DNA of 7,034 nt from Nitrospinaceae bacterium (lineage in GTDB: Bacteria > Nitrospinota > Nitrospinia > Nitrospinales > VA-1): NCBI GenBank assembly GCA_029261435.1, contig JAJDBI010000074.1, positions 1 through 7,034 on the forward strand, written 5' to 3'. The notes under the pieces are model-generated. The model did no database searches, was not told the DNA's origin, and was given only the letters and a program-made list of their open reading frames with translations. Of this stretch, positions 1-6,259 are shown in pieces. The number at the start of each line of letters is the position of its first letter. Position 1 is the first letter of the stretch. The position numbers and the translations under genes are program-made.

Positions 1-711
1 GCGGTCGAGAGCTTTGCTGCTGTCATTGGTTTGATGGCGGCTGCAGGAATGGTTTATGGAGCTTGGATTGCCATTGCCCAAAAGGACTTGAAAGCCCTTG
101 TGGCTTATTCCAGTATCAGTCATCTGGGGTTTATTGTTATCGGTATCTTTGCACATAATGGAACAGGCATTGAAGGTAGCGTTCTTCAGATGGTCAATCA
201 TGGCATCATCGCATCAGCATTATTTTTGATCGTTGCCTTTATCGAAATGCGAATGGGAACCCGCAACTTGAATGAGCTTCGCGGTTTGAGTAAAGCCATG
301 CCCGTTTTATATGGAAGTTTCATGCTGATTATGCTGGCTGCTCTGGGTCTTCCCGGATTGAACGGCTTTGTCGGTGAATTCATGATTCTGATGGGAGTCT
401 GGACATCCAACATATTTTCAGGGTTATCGGGTGTTCTGGTTTTGATGGGTGGATTGTCGATAGTCTTCGCCTCTATATACATGTTGTATATGTTTCAGGG
501 GTCGATGCAGGAGGCACCGCAAAAACTGCCTGAGGGATTGACTGATATTGACCAGTGTGAATTTAAACTTATTTTGCCTGCCTGCCTGCTCATTTTATTG
601 ATAGGCCTTTATCCCAAACCTTTCGTTGACCGGATTACTCCGTCGGTAGACTCTTTACTGCATCTGAAAAAAACGGTTAACCTCCATGCCGGAGAAGACA
701 GCCATCACTAG
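1..711 (+). CDS. nuoM: NADH-quinone oxidoreductase subunit M, C-terminal half (5' truncated)
   Basis: This is an antiporter-like subunit of the membrane arm of complex I, which couples NADH-to-quinone electron transfer to proton pumping across the inner membrane. The reading frame is open from base 1, so the start lies outside the window; about 236 residues are visible of the roughly 500 usual for NuoM. The segment QKDLKALVAYSSISHLGF near the left edge is the conserved family stretch. The motif GLPGLNGFVGEF follows, and its Glu (bases 376-378) aligns, from my memory of the E. coli protein, with the essential Glu407 of helix 12. Several hydrophobic helices follow, ending in a short hydrophilic tail, HAGEDSHH. 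The length from the DLK motif to the end matches E. coli NuoM closely, so the C-terminus is intact. The choice of NuoM over NuoL, NuoN or an Mrp antiporter subunit rests on motif resemblance. Unusually, nuoN does not follow. Confidence 0.9.
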   Translation, partial: AVESFAAVIGLMAAAGMVYGAWIAIAQKDLKALVAYSSISHLGFIVIGIFAHNGTGIEGSVLQMVNHGIIASALFLIVAFIEMRMGTRNLNELRGLSKAMPVLYGSFMLIMLAALGLPGLNGFVGEFMILMGVWTSNIFSGLSGVLVLMGGLSIVFASIYMLYMFQGSMQEAPQKLPEGLTDIDQCEFKLILPACLLILLIGLYPKPFVDRITPSVDSLLHLKKTVNLHAGEDSHH

Positions 712-759
712 TCTGTGTGACGCTGAACCCGAGTGTAATAAATATTTTTTGGGTGGCAG

Positions 760-781
760 GGAATTAACCAGCTCTTAATCC
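760..781 (+). other. small inverted repeat in the nuoM-sfsA gap
   Basis: Bases 760-767 and 775-781 can pair as a 7-bp stem with one bulged A (763) and a 7-base loop. The stem is AT-rich and has no T-run after it, so it is not a convincing terminator for the nuo transcript. It overlaps the candidate -35 box of the sfsA promoter, so it could be an operator half-site pair or simply chance. Nothing else recognisable lies in 712-763 apart from a T-rich patch (743-750). Confidence 0.25.
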
Positions 782-792
782 GGTCTGATAAT
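764..792 (+). promoter_or_regulatory. candidate sigma70-type promoter for sfsA
   Basis: A -35-like TTAACC (764-769, 4 of 6 consensus bases) is separated by exactly 17 bases from a -10-like GATAAT (787-792, 5 of 6). Transcription would begin near 799, giving a leader of about 45 bases before the sfsA start. This would let sfsA be expressed independently of the upstream complex I operon. It is a consensus match by eye only. Confidence 0.4.
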
Positions 793-832
793 TCTTTCAC
801 TGTTTCTGCCAATAAGGTTTCCGACACTTTAC

Positions 833-837
833 AGGAG
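833..837 (+). promoter_or_regulatory. ribosome binding site deciding the TTG start of sfsA
   Basis: AGGAG is followed by 8 bases and then TTG at 846. It is one of the few clear Shine-Dalgarno matches in the window. It supports the TTG start, and the first residues encoded from there (RFGKK) fit the short N-terminus typical of SfsA proteins. Confidence 0.75.
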
Positions 838-845
838 ATCATTCT

Positions 846-1535
846 TTGAGATTCGGCAAGAAAATTGTTGGCGGTATTTTTCTGGAAAGGCCGAACCGCT
901 ATCTGGCGCGTGTCGAAGTGGAGGGTGAGGAAGTTTTGGCACATGTTCCCGATCCCGGTCGTTTACCGGGATTAATGCTGGCCGGCAGAAAAGTTCAGCT
1001 GGTTCACCAGCCCAGCCCAAAACGCAAAACAGAATACACATTTGTTTTGGTGCGACACGGTTCTATATGGGTGTCGACATTCCCGGTTTTTGCCAACGCC
1101 CTGGTTCAGGATGCGCTGACGGAAAGGACATTGCCATTTCTTAAAGGTTATTCTGATTTTTCCAGCGAAGTGAAAGTGGATAACAGCCGTTTCGATTTCA
1201 AGTTGACGTTTCCACAAAACCCAGCTTATGTTGAGGTGAAATCGGTGAGCTTGGTTGAAAAGGGAGTGGGCAGGTTTCCCGATGCGCCGACAGAACGGGG
1301 AGTCAAACATGTTAAGGAATTAATGGAATTATGCTCCAAAGGCTATCGGGGTGCTGTGGTATTTGTTTCGCAAAGGTCCGATACACGATCGATCACCTGT
1401 AATGATGATATTGATCCGGTGTTTGGGGAGTGGTTACGAAAAGCGCATGATAAAGGGGTGGAACTTTATGGTATGAATTGCAAAGTCACCCCGACCACGA
1501 TTTCTTTAAATAAAGCTGTTAAAGTGGTTTTATGA
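846..1535 (+). CDS. sfsA: SfsA family protein (sugar fermentation stimulation protein A homologue)
   Basis: SfsA is a widespread cytosolic protein, described in E. coli as a DNA-binding protein that raises maltose metabolism when overproduced. Its true biochemical role remains poorly defined. The 229-residue length matches the family (E. coli about 234). Visible hallmarks are an N-terminal OB-like part with HVPDPGRL at 33-40, then RFDF (115-118) followed by YVEVKS (128-133). That arrangement of Asp117, Glu130 and Lys132 resembles a PD-(D/E)XK nuclease-type active site. The signature FPDAPTERGVKH spans 144-155. The start is TTG, chosen because AGGAG sits 8 bases upstream. The gene probably has its own promoter and ends 21 bases before the stop of the convergent lipoprotein gene; no clear terminator is visible in that gap. 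The family assignment is firm, the function much less so. Confidence 0.93.
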   Translation: MRFGKKIVGGIFLERPNRYLARVEVEGEEVLAHVPDPGRLPGLMLAGRKVQLVHQPSPKRKTEYTFVLVRHGSIWVSTFPVFANALVQDALTERTLPFLKGYSDFSSEVKVDNSRFDFKLTFPQNPAYVEVKSVSLVEKGVGRFPDAPTERGVKHVKELMELCSKGYRGAVVFVSQRSDTRSITCNDDIDPVFGEWLRKAHDKGVELYGMNCKVTPTTISLNKAVKVVL

Positions 1536-1556
1536 AATACGGTTTTTAGATCAAGG

Positions 1557-2015
1557 TTAGTCGAGGAATGCGCTCAGGTCGGGGATGGTGACCCATTGCT
1601 CCTGATAGTGCACCCACTCTTGTTCAATGATAGGACTCTTTAATTTGTTGCTGGGCAATATGGCAAGCTGATAGCGGATGACAACAATGGCTCGGTCAAA
1701 ATCTTCTTTGGATCCGCTGGAGGTTGGTACCCCGTTATTGAAAAGTTTGATATCCAAAATAGTTGCATCAAAAATGGTGATACGTTTTGTCATCTCTAAC
1801 GATTTTGCCATATATTCGGCGCGGTGGGCAGGGTGGACGAACCGGGCAGTTCTATCGATCGCCTTGCTTTCAAACTCTAGGTTGTATGCCTTGATACTTA
1901 AGTCTAAATCTTCCTGGGTTTTATGATAGGAGTCCAGTGTTTTACAGGACGCAGAAACAGAAATGAGAGCAAAAAGAATTGCTGTAAGTGCTCGGGAATG
2001 TTCGAATTTCAGCAT
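1557..2015 (-). CDS. predicted small lipoprotein of unknown function
   Basis: I do not recognise this 152-residue protein as a named family. It begins with a short region containing Lys3 and Arg8, a hydrophobic stretch (about residues 9-20) and then S-A-S-Cys24. This fits a lipoprotein signal, although Ser at the -3 position is weaker than the usual Leu. Lys25 after the Cys would, by the E. coli rule, allow outer-membrane sorting. The mature part starts helical (about 26-75) and continues with alternating strands ending in W-V-H-Y-Q-E-Q-W-V-T-I-P. A helix followed by a sheet with a late Trp-rich strand is reminiscent of NTF2-like lipoproteins, but that is only an inference. The ATG start is the only sensible one, yet no Shine-Dalgarno sequence is visible before it. 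The gene is monocistronic, divergent from the methyltransferase gene and convergent with sfsA. Confidence 0.7.
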   Translation of the reverse strand: MLKFEHSRALTAILFALISVSASCKTLDSYHKTQEDLDLSIKAYNLEFESKAIDRTARFVHPAHRAEYMAKSLEMTKRITIFDATILDIKLFNNGVPTSSGSKEDFDRAIVVIRYQLAILPSNKLKSPIIEQEWVHYQEQWVTIPDLSAFLD

Positions 2016-2068
2016 AGGTTCTGATGTTAAGGTGATTGGTTGAGGGGATAAAAAACACCTGCCTGATA

Positions 2069-2074
2069 ATTATA
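2069..2074 (-). promoter_or_regulatory. candidate -10 box for the lipoprotein gene
   Basis: Read on the minus strand these bases are a perfect TATAAT. Transcription would begin near 2062 and give a leader of roughly 47 bases before the ATG at 2015. No good -35 hexamer is found at 16-18 bases upstream (TGGTAG at 17), so the promoter would need an activator, or the match may be chance in an AT-rich divergent spacer. Confidence 0.3.
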
Positions 2075-2101
2075 GATGAAAAACTTGATCACTACCAGCG
2101 G

Positions 2102-2118
2102 GGTATTGTGATGATACC
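2102..2118. other. inverted repeat in the divergent spacer
   Basis: The arms GGTAT (2102-2106) and ATACC (2114-2118) flank a 7-base centre. The element lies between the lipoprotein and methyltransferase genes, 33 bases before the GTG of the latter. Such a spacing would suit a regulator binding site. With 5-bp arms it may equally be chance. The rest of the spacer (2016-2150) shows several weak -10-like sequences but no clear plus-strand promoter. Confidence 0.2.
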
Positions 2119-2150
2119 TTGAATCTGAATCATTAGATGGATGAAAACCA

Positions 2151-2984
2151 GTGAAACATAAGGCAGAAGGCAGGAACAGAAAAGTAAAAAGTGCTCCAAG
2201 ATCTTCAAGAAAGAAACCTGAAAAAAAAGCGCTGACGCTTTGGGATCAAGCTTCAAGGTGGTATGACTCGTTGGTCGGCAGTCAGGGTACCGATTTTCAG
2301 AAAGATATTATCATGCCTGGTGTATTGCGTTTGCTGGAAGTGGCTAAAAAAGACCGTGTTCTCGATTTGGCTTGTGGGCAGGGAGTTTTTTCTCGCTATT
2401 TGTCGCAAAAAGGTATCAACGTTGAAGGGTTGGATTCCTCTGCAGAATTGTTGAAATACGCCCGGACGCGTTCAGGATCAGCCGTCCGCTATCATGTCGG
2501 TGATGCAGCAGATGCTGAAAATTTCAAGGAAAACACCTTCGATGGTATTGCTTGTCTGATGGCGATACAAAATATAGAAAAGATGGACCTGCTTTTTAAA
2601 AGCGCATGCCGCTGGTTGAAGCCAGGCAAGTGTTTTGTGGTTGTGATGACTCACCCATGTTTTCGTATTCCTCGCCAGTCTCATTGGGGTTGGGATGAGG
2701 AGAAGAAGCTGGAATACCGACGGGTGGACCATTATATGTCGGAAACCAATGTGCCCATACTCACTCCTCCCTTTGCCGATTCCAAATCATTCACGCTCAC
2801 TTATCACCGTCCGATGCAAAGTTATGTTTCAGCATTGGTCCAGGCCGGGCTTTGTGTTGATGCGATGGAGGAATGGATTTCAAATAAAAATAGTTTGCCG
2901 GGTAAACGGTCCAAGGCCGAAAATAGAGCTCGGAAAGAGATTCCATTGTTTCTGGCTTTAAGGGCCCGGTTGATCGCGAAATAA
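2151..2984 (+). CDS. class I SAM-dependent methyltransferase
   Basis: The protein transfers a methyl group from S-adenosylmethionine to an unknown acceptor; no membrane segment is seen, so it should be cytosolic. The Rossmann-fold motifs are all present: motif I VLDLACGQG (70-78), acidic Asp95 in GLDSS for the ribose, GDA (117-119) near the adenine site, FDGIACLMAIQNI (130-142), and LKPGKCFVVVMTHPCFR (156-172). The C-terminal part carries a family-like stretch with WGWDEEKKLEYRRVDHY (179-195), YHRPMQSYV (218-225) and EIPLFLALRA (263-272). I recognise this layout from uncharacterised bacterial methyltransferases but know no substrate. Residues 1-27 form a tail with 12 Lys or Arg, unlike the rest, and possibly bind nucleic acid. 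GTG is the start because an in-frame TGA lies at 2142-2144 and no other good start codon precedes the conserved core. The Shine-Dalgarno match is weak. The gene likely forms an operon with the next one. Confidence 0.88.
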   Translation: MKHKAEGRNRKVKSAPRSSRKKPEKKALTLWDQASRWYDSLVGSQGTDFQKDIIMPGVLRLLEVAKKDRVLDLACGQGVFSRYLSQKGINVEGLDSSAELLKYARTRSGSAVRYHVGDAADAENFKENTFDGIACLMAIQNIEKMDLLFKSACRWLKPGKCFVVVMTHPCFRIPRQSHWGWDEEKKLEYRRVDHYMSETNVPILTPPFADSKSFTLTYHRPMQSYVSALVQAGLCVDAMEEWISNKNSLPGKRSKAENRARKEIPLFLALRARLIAK

Positions 2985-3004
2985 TCCTAAACAATTAAGG
3001 TCTT

Positions 3005-3361
3005 ATGCCTAGTTATAGTTATGAACTTCCAGAGCAGGGGCGGCTTTTATCACTCGTTCGCGAGAACCTGAACAAAGTCGGAGAAGAATGGAGAGAGATG
3101 GCTGATTTCATGCTCGACGGACATGTGGAATATAAACCACTGCGGGCTAATCCGATGCGGTCAGGCAGTCAGTTTATTTATCAGCGTGCGAGGCTCAACC
3201 TGACGCTTTATTTTCCAGAGAACATTTTTGAACACTTCCTCAGTGAACTGGATTCGGGAAAGCTGGAACTCCTCAAGGCCGTGGTGCAATCTTCCCTGCC
3301 CAAGCGCTCGGGCTATGATATCCACGAATTTAAAATTTTAGGGATCATCAAAGGTCCCTAG
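3005..3361 (+). CDS. conserved-looking hypothetical protein, 118 residues
   Basis: I do not recognise a family. The product is soluble with no signal peptide or membrane segment. It looks helical at both ends (about 10-38 and 72-97) with a strand-like centre, including RARLNLTLYF (61-70), and ends with a short strand, FKILGII. The ATG has TAAGG (2996-3000) only 4 bases upstream, a short but usable spacing. It starts 20 bases after the methyltransferase stop on the same strand, so the two are probably co-transcribed, and a role linked to that enzyme is possible but untested. Normal codon usage and the fitted position between two genes support it being real. Its TAG stop at 3359-3361 overlaps the stop of tgt on the other strand. 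Confidence 0.72.
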   Translation: MPSYSYELPEQGRLLSLVRENLNKVGEEWREMADFMLDGHVEYKPLRANPMRSGSQFIYQRARLNLTLYFPENIFEHFLSELDSGKLELLKAVVQSSLPKRSGYDIHEFKILGIIKGP

Positions 3362-3362
3362 A
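3337..3362. terminator. hairpin over the shared stop codons, possible weak terminator
   Basis: On the plus strand, bases 3337-3346 can pair with 3353-3362 as a 10-bp stem with two G-U wobbles and a 6-base loop (ATCAAA). On the minus strand only the inner TAGGGA/TCCCTA six pairs, plus an outermost pair, stay intact. No T-run follows on the plus strand. On the minus strand the stem is followed by AAAATTTTAAA, a poor T-tract. It is the only hairpin near the ends of both converging genes, so it could contribute to stopping one or both transcripts, but it is not a textbook intrinsic terminator. Confidence 0.3.
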
Positions 3363-4455
3363 TAATCTGATTGGACCAGTCCATATTGAAAGGCGTGTCC
3401 TCTTCGATAGCTTTTCGGATGCTTGTCATCCACTGTTGGTAGAAGGTGGAATTGTGCAGAGTGAGCAGGCGCATGGCTAGAATTTCTCCTGCCATGATCA
3501 GGTGACGCAGGTAGGCTCTGGAAAAATTCATGCAGGTGTAACAGGGACAGCCTGATTCAATGGGCCCAGGGTCTGATTTGTATTGCTCATTTCTAATATT
3601 TATTTTTCCGCCCTTTACAAACAGGGATCCATTTCTGGCGTTGCGAGTTGGCATGACGCAGTCGAACATATCAACACCAAATGAGCTGCATTGTAAAAGG
3701 TCTTCAGGAGTTCCCACCCCCATCAGATAACGAGGCTTATCTTCGGGGAGGAATGGGGCGGTGTAAGCAGTAGTGTCGTGCATCAGACTTTTTTCTTCTC
3801 CCACGCTCAGTCCACCTATCGCGTAACCGGGGAAATCGATTTCGATGATTTGTTCGGCACTTTTTTTGCGGAGGTCAGGATACATCCCACCTTGGACAAT
3901 TCCAAATAATGCTTGTTTCTCAGAATTGAACGCTTCTTTGCATCGTTGAGCCCAAAGGGTGGTCAGCTTTAGAGATTTTTCTGTTCGGTTGATGTCGGCA
4001 GGGTAGGGGGTCGGCTCATCAAAAGCCATGATGATGTCTGCGCCCAATGCCTGCTGGATTTCTATTGAGCGTTCAGGCGAAATGAAGTGGGATGATCCGT
4101 CAAGATGCGATTGGAACTTCACACCCTCTTCGGTGACTTTAGTGAGTTCGTTGAGGCTGAATACCTGGTACCCACCACTGTCAGTGAGCATAGGGTGAGG
4201 CCAGTTCATGAACTTGTGCAGTCCTCCCAGGGATTGGATTAACTCGTGACCCGGCCTGAGGTAGAGGTGATAAGTATTGCCCAGGATGATTTGTGCTCCG
4301 AAAGATTCCAGATCGTCCGGAGTCAATGCTTTGACTGTGGCCTGAGTGCCAACAGGCATGAAGCAGGGAGTGTTGATTTTTCCATGTGGTGTTGTCAAAA
4401 CTCCCAGCCGAGCAGAAGAGTGGCTATGTTTTTTCAATACTTCAAATGTAATCAC
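3358..4455 (-). CDS. tgt: tRNA-guanine transglycosylase (queuine/preQ1 tRNA-ribosyltransferase)
   Basis: The enzyme swaps guanine 34 in the GUN anticodons of Asp, Asn, His and Tyr tRNAs for preQ1 in most bacteria, an intermediate step of queuosine synthesis, in the cytosol. At 365 residues it is close to the usual 370-380. Key features are TDSGGYQVFSL (91-101, with the general-acid-type Asp92), GGLSVGE (214-220) for base recognition, the catalytic DMFDCVMPTR (262-271) with the nucleophile Asp265, and the zinc ligands Cys303, Cys305, Cys308 and His334. Residues 146-150 read DEPTP where the E. coli and Zymomonas enzymes have DECTP, so a pocket Cys is replaced by Pro148. The start is GTG, 20 bases after the stop of the MscS-like gene, with only a minimal GAG as ribosome site; the two genes are likely co-transcribed. 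Its stop overlaps that of the convergent small gene. Identity is certain. Confidence 0.97.
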   Translation of the reverse strand: MITFEVLKKHSHSSARLGVLTTPHGKINTPCFMPVGTQATVKALTPDDLESFGAQIILGNTYHLYLRPGHELIQSLGGLHKFMNWPHPMLTDSGGYQVFSLNELTKVTEEGVKFQSHLDGSSHFISPERSIEIQQALGADIIMAFDEPTPYPADINRTEKSLKLTTLWAQRCKEAFNSEKQALFGIVQGGMYPDLRKKSAEQIIEIDFPGYAIGGLSVGEEKSLMHDTTAYTAPFLPEDKPRYLMGVGTPEDLLQCSSFGVDMFDCVMPTRNARNGSLFVKGGKINIRNEQYKSDPGPIESGCPCYTCMNFSRAYLRHLIMAGEILAMRLLTLHNSTFYQQWMTSIRKAIEEDTPFNMDWSNQII

Positions 4456-4475
4456 TTTTTTCTCGATGTATCGGG

Positions 4476-6194
4476 TTATCCCCGGGGTGGGTTGGAACCT
4501 TGGGCGCCATCTGCCATATTGATAGTCAGTTGGTTGAAAGGAATAGTTAAGTTGTTTGCATTGCAGAGTTGAACTAAAGCCTTTTGAATTTCTCGTCGGT
4601 TTTCCTCGTGGCGGTCAGCGCATTTTCCATTTGCATGAATGACAACCATCAGGTTCAGGGAGCTTGCTCCGGGGTTGTCGAAGCTGACTTCTAAAAAAAT
4701 GAAATCAGGAGATGTTCCTTCAAAATAATTGGAGAGAAGATTTTTTAATCCACTTTCTATCAGCATTGGAATTTCTTCACAAATCCTGCTTTGTTCTCCA
4801 TAGTCCAGGCCAAACTCAATGCAGTACCGAAAGCCGGTAGAGATATTCAATGGAGACTGGCTCAGAAAATCAGCCGTCGAATAATACTTCAGTGAATCGC
4901 CTTTTAAACTCAGAATGACCTGCTCCAAAGTCTGATGCTTGACCCAGCCGTAGGAACCATCGTTAAGAATCACCCAGTCTTTGGTTTTTGTGGGAAACCA
5001 GGGCTCACCCTCTACGACAGGACGTGAATGTTTTTCAATCAGGTCTCTGACCGGCAAGCGAATTTCTCCGCCTTCCAGATCAGAATTGACTAGAGTCGCA
5101 CTCAACCCTATGTCTTTCACCAGCCAGGGAACTCCATTCCAGATGAAACGCTCACCTTCACGAACCGTCCCCAGATTGACGATGAGTTTTATTTCCTGAA
5201 GGAAGGTGGGGAGGTATTGTCGCGAAGTCCAGGCGACAAGAATGAGCACCATGACGATGAGACTGATCAAAAGCCAATCGTTAAAAAAGTACAGGCAGGC
5301 CATGCCTACTAGCAGGCAGATAATAAGAATAAATATATTGTAAGCAGCGCTAAATAATTTTCCGAATGCAGGGCTCAGTTGAGAAAACAGATTGAACCGT
5401 AATACCCATTTTCTGAGTCGATTGAGCAACCACCACAATCCACAAAAGGTAGCAATTGTTATCAGTAGATTCTTGCCGCGGTTCTTGAAAAAATCTTTGA
5501 TCTGGTTTTTTGCAGAATCTATAAGGGATTCATCTGAGGAAAGAATCTGATCCAGGTCTTTCCTGCTTTCCTTCATATTTAATTCAGGTAACTCGGGATC
5601 ATATTTGTTTTGGAGTAAGGCTAGTCTTGACAGATAGCGCGTTTCTTCCGGTTTGCTGGAGTTCGCGATTTTTCCTTGAACGGTTTCCAGTTTTTTTAGA
5701 TTGAGGGATGCTTCTTTATGGAGAGCGAGGGTGCTTTCCAACTCGGCGATGCGTTTCTTCAGTGAATCTACTTTGCGTGGTTTTTCTGTCAGGTCACGGA
5801 TTGCCTGGAGTAGTGGTGATGTGATTTCTTCCAGCTGTTTAGTCCATGGAGATTTTTCTTTTCTCTTCACGGAGGTGTCTTGCAAAGCAAGATTGGTGGC
5901 CAGGGAGTCAAAGTTCAGGTTTAGTCGGTCAATCTGCGCTTGCAGATCAATTATTTTTTGAAGGTTTTCTTTTGTTTCAGATTTTTTTCTAAGAGCATCG
6001 ACTTCTTTTTCAAGGACGATGGTTTTTTTTGTGATTAAAACCAGATGTCGTTGAAGCTCTAACTTGTCTGAGGTTTCTTCCGAAAAAGAAGAGGACGGCA
6101 GGCAGATGACAAGTGTCAGGATCAAAAAGAAAGCGAATGTGGGAGGGGCGAAGAAAATATCAGAAAAAGATGCGGCTGGTTTCCCAAAGCTCAT
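4476..6194 (-). CDS. MscS-like mechanosensitive-channel family membrane protein with coiled-coil N-terminal domain
   Basis: This is probably an inner-membrane protein of the small-conductance mechanosensitive channel (MscS) superfamily, whose members release solutes on hypo-osmotic shock. In order: a hydrophobic signal-like segment (19-33) with a plausible cleavage after S-F-S (36-38); a charged, heptad-like coiled-coil region (about 40-235, probably periplasmic); membrane helices near 240-258, 282-304 and 306-325; a pore-helix-equivalent region (329-344); and a small beta domain, VREGERF...VPWLVKDIGLSATLVNSD (344-372). A C-terminal alpha/beta domain ends in NNLTIPFNQLTINM (547-560), like the IPFPQ end of MscS. 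The usual Gly/Ala-rich pore helix and the IPN motif are absent, so channel activity is uncertain. The ATG start has no clear Shine-Dalgarno sequence. The gene lies 65 bases after argF, a spacer with no recognised terminator, and 20 bases before tgt. Confidence 0.68.
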   Translation of the reverse strand: MSFGKPAASFSDIFFAPPTFAFFLILTLVICLPSSSFSEETSDKLELQRHLVLITKKTIVLEKEVDALRKKSETKENLQKIIDLQAQIDRLNLNFDSLATNLALQDTSVKRKEKSPWTKQLEEITSPLLQAIRDLTEKPRKVDSLKKRIAELESTLALHKEASLNLKKLETVQGKIANSSKPEETRYLSRLALLQNKYDPELPELNMKESRKDLDQILSSDESLIDSAKNQIKDFFKNRGKNLLITIATFCGLWWLLNRLRKWVLRFNLFSQLSPAFGKLFSAAYNIFILIICLLVGMACLYFFNDWLLISLIVMVLILVAWTSRQYLPTFLQEIKLIVNLGTVREGERFIWNGVPWLVKDIGLSATLVNSDLEGGEIRLPVRDLIEKHSRPVVEGEPWFPTKTKDWVILNDGSYGWVKHQTLEQVILSLKGDSLKYYSTADFLSQSPLNISTGFRYCIEFGLDYGEQSRICEEIPMLIESGLKNLLSNYFEGTSPDFIFLEVSFDNPGASSLNLMVVIHANGKCADRHEENRREIQKALVQLCNANNLTIPFNQLTINMADGAQGSNPPRG

Positions 6195-6259
6195 TACTGT
6201 CTTTGTGTTAGTTGGTATTTTATTGTCCTGAAAATCATCTGTAAGTCACAACCCTATCA

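Noticed and set aside
198..482. Open frame of 94 codons on the minus strand inside nuoM
   Set aside because: It is fully antisense to the strongly conserved membrane segments of nuoM and its translation has no recognisable domain; it is a shadow frame.
741..750. T-rich run after nuoM as an intrinsic terminator
   Set aside because: No stable stem lies directly before it, and the only hairpin in the gap (760-781) lies after it.
708..1310. Three minus-strand open frames (708-944, 829-1041, 972-1310) over the sfsA promoter and gene
   Set aside because: They overlap one another and lie opposite conserved sfsA motifs. None has a ribosome site or recognisable product.
1536..1556. Bidirectional terminator between sfsA and the lipoprotein gene
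   Set aside because: The 21-base gap contains a short T-run (1543-1547) but no inverted repeat of useful length.
4246..4572. Plus-strand open frame of 108 codons spanning the tgt start and the end of the MscS-like gene
   Set aside because: It is antisense to two well-supported coding regions and its composition is that of a shadow frame.
4981..5961. Plus-strand frames (4981-5199 and 5701-5961) opposite the MscS-like gene
   Set aside because: They are rich in Ser and Arg, as expected from the reverse complement of a coding sequence, and have no domain or ribosome site.
6195..6259. Promoter or terminator between argF and the MscS-like gene
   Set aside because: On the minus strand TTGTGA and an AATAAAAT patch are present but spaced too far apart for a convincing promoter, and no hairpin with a T-run is visible.
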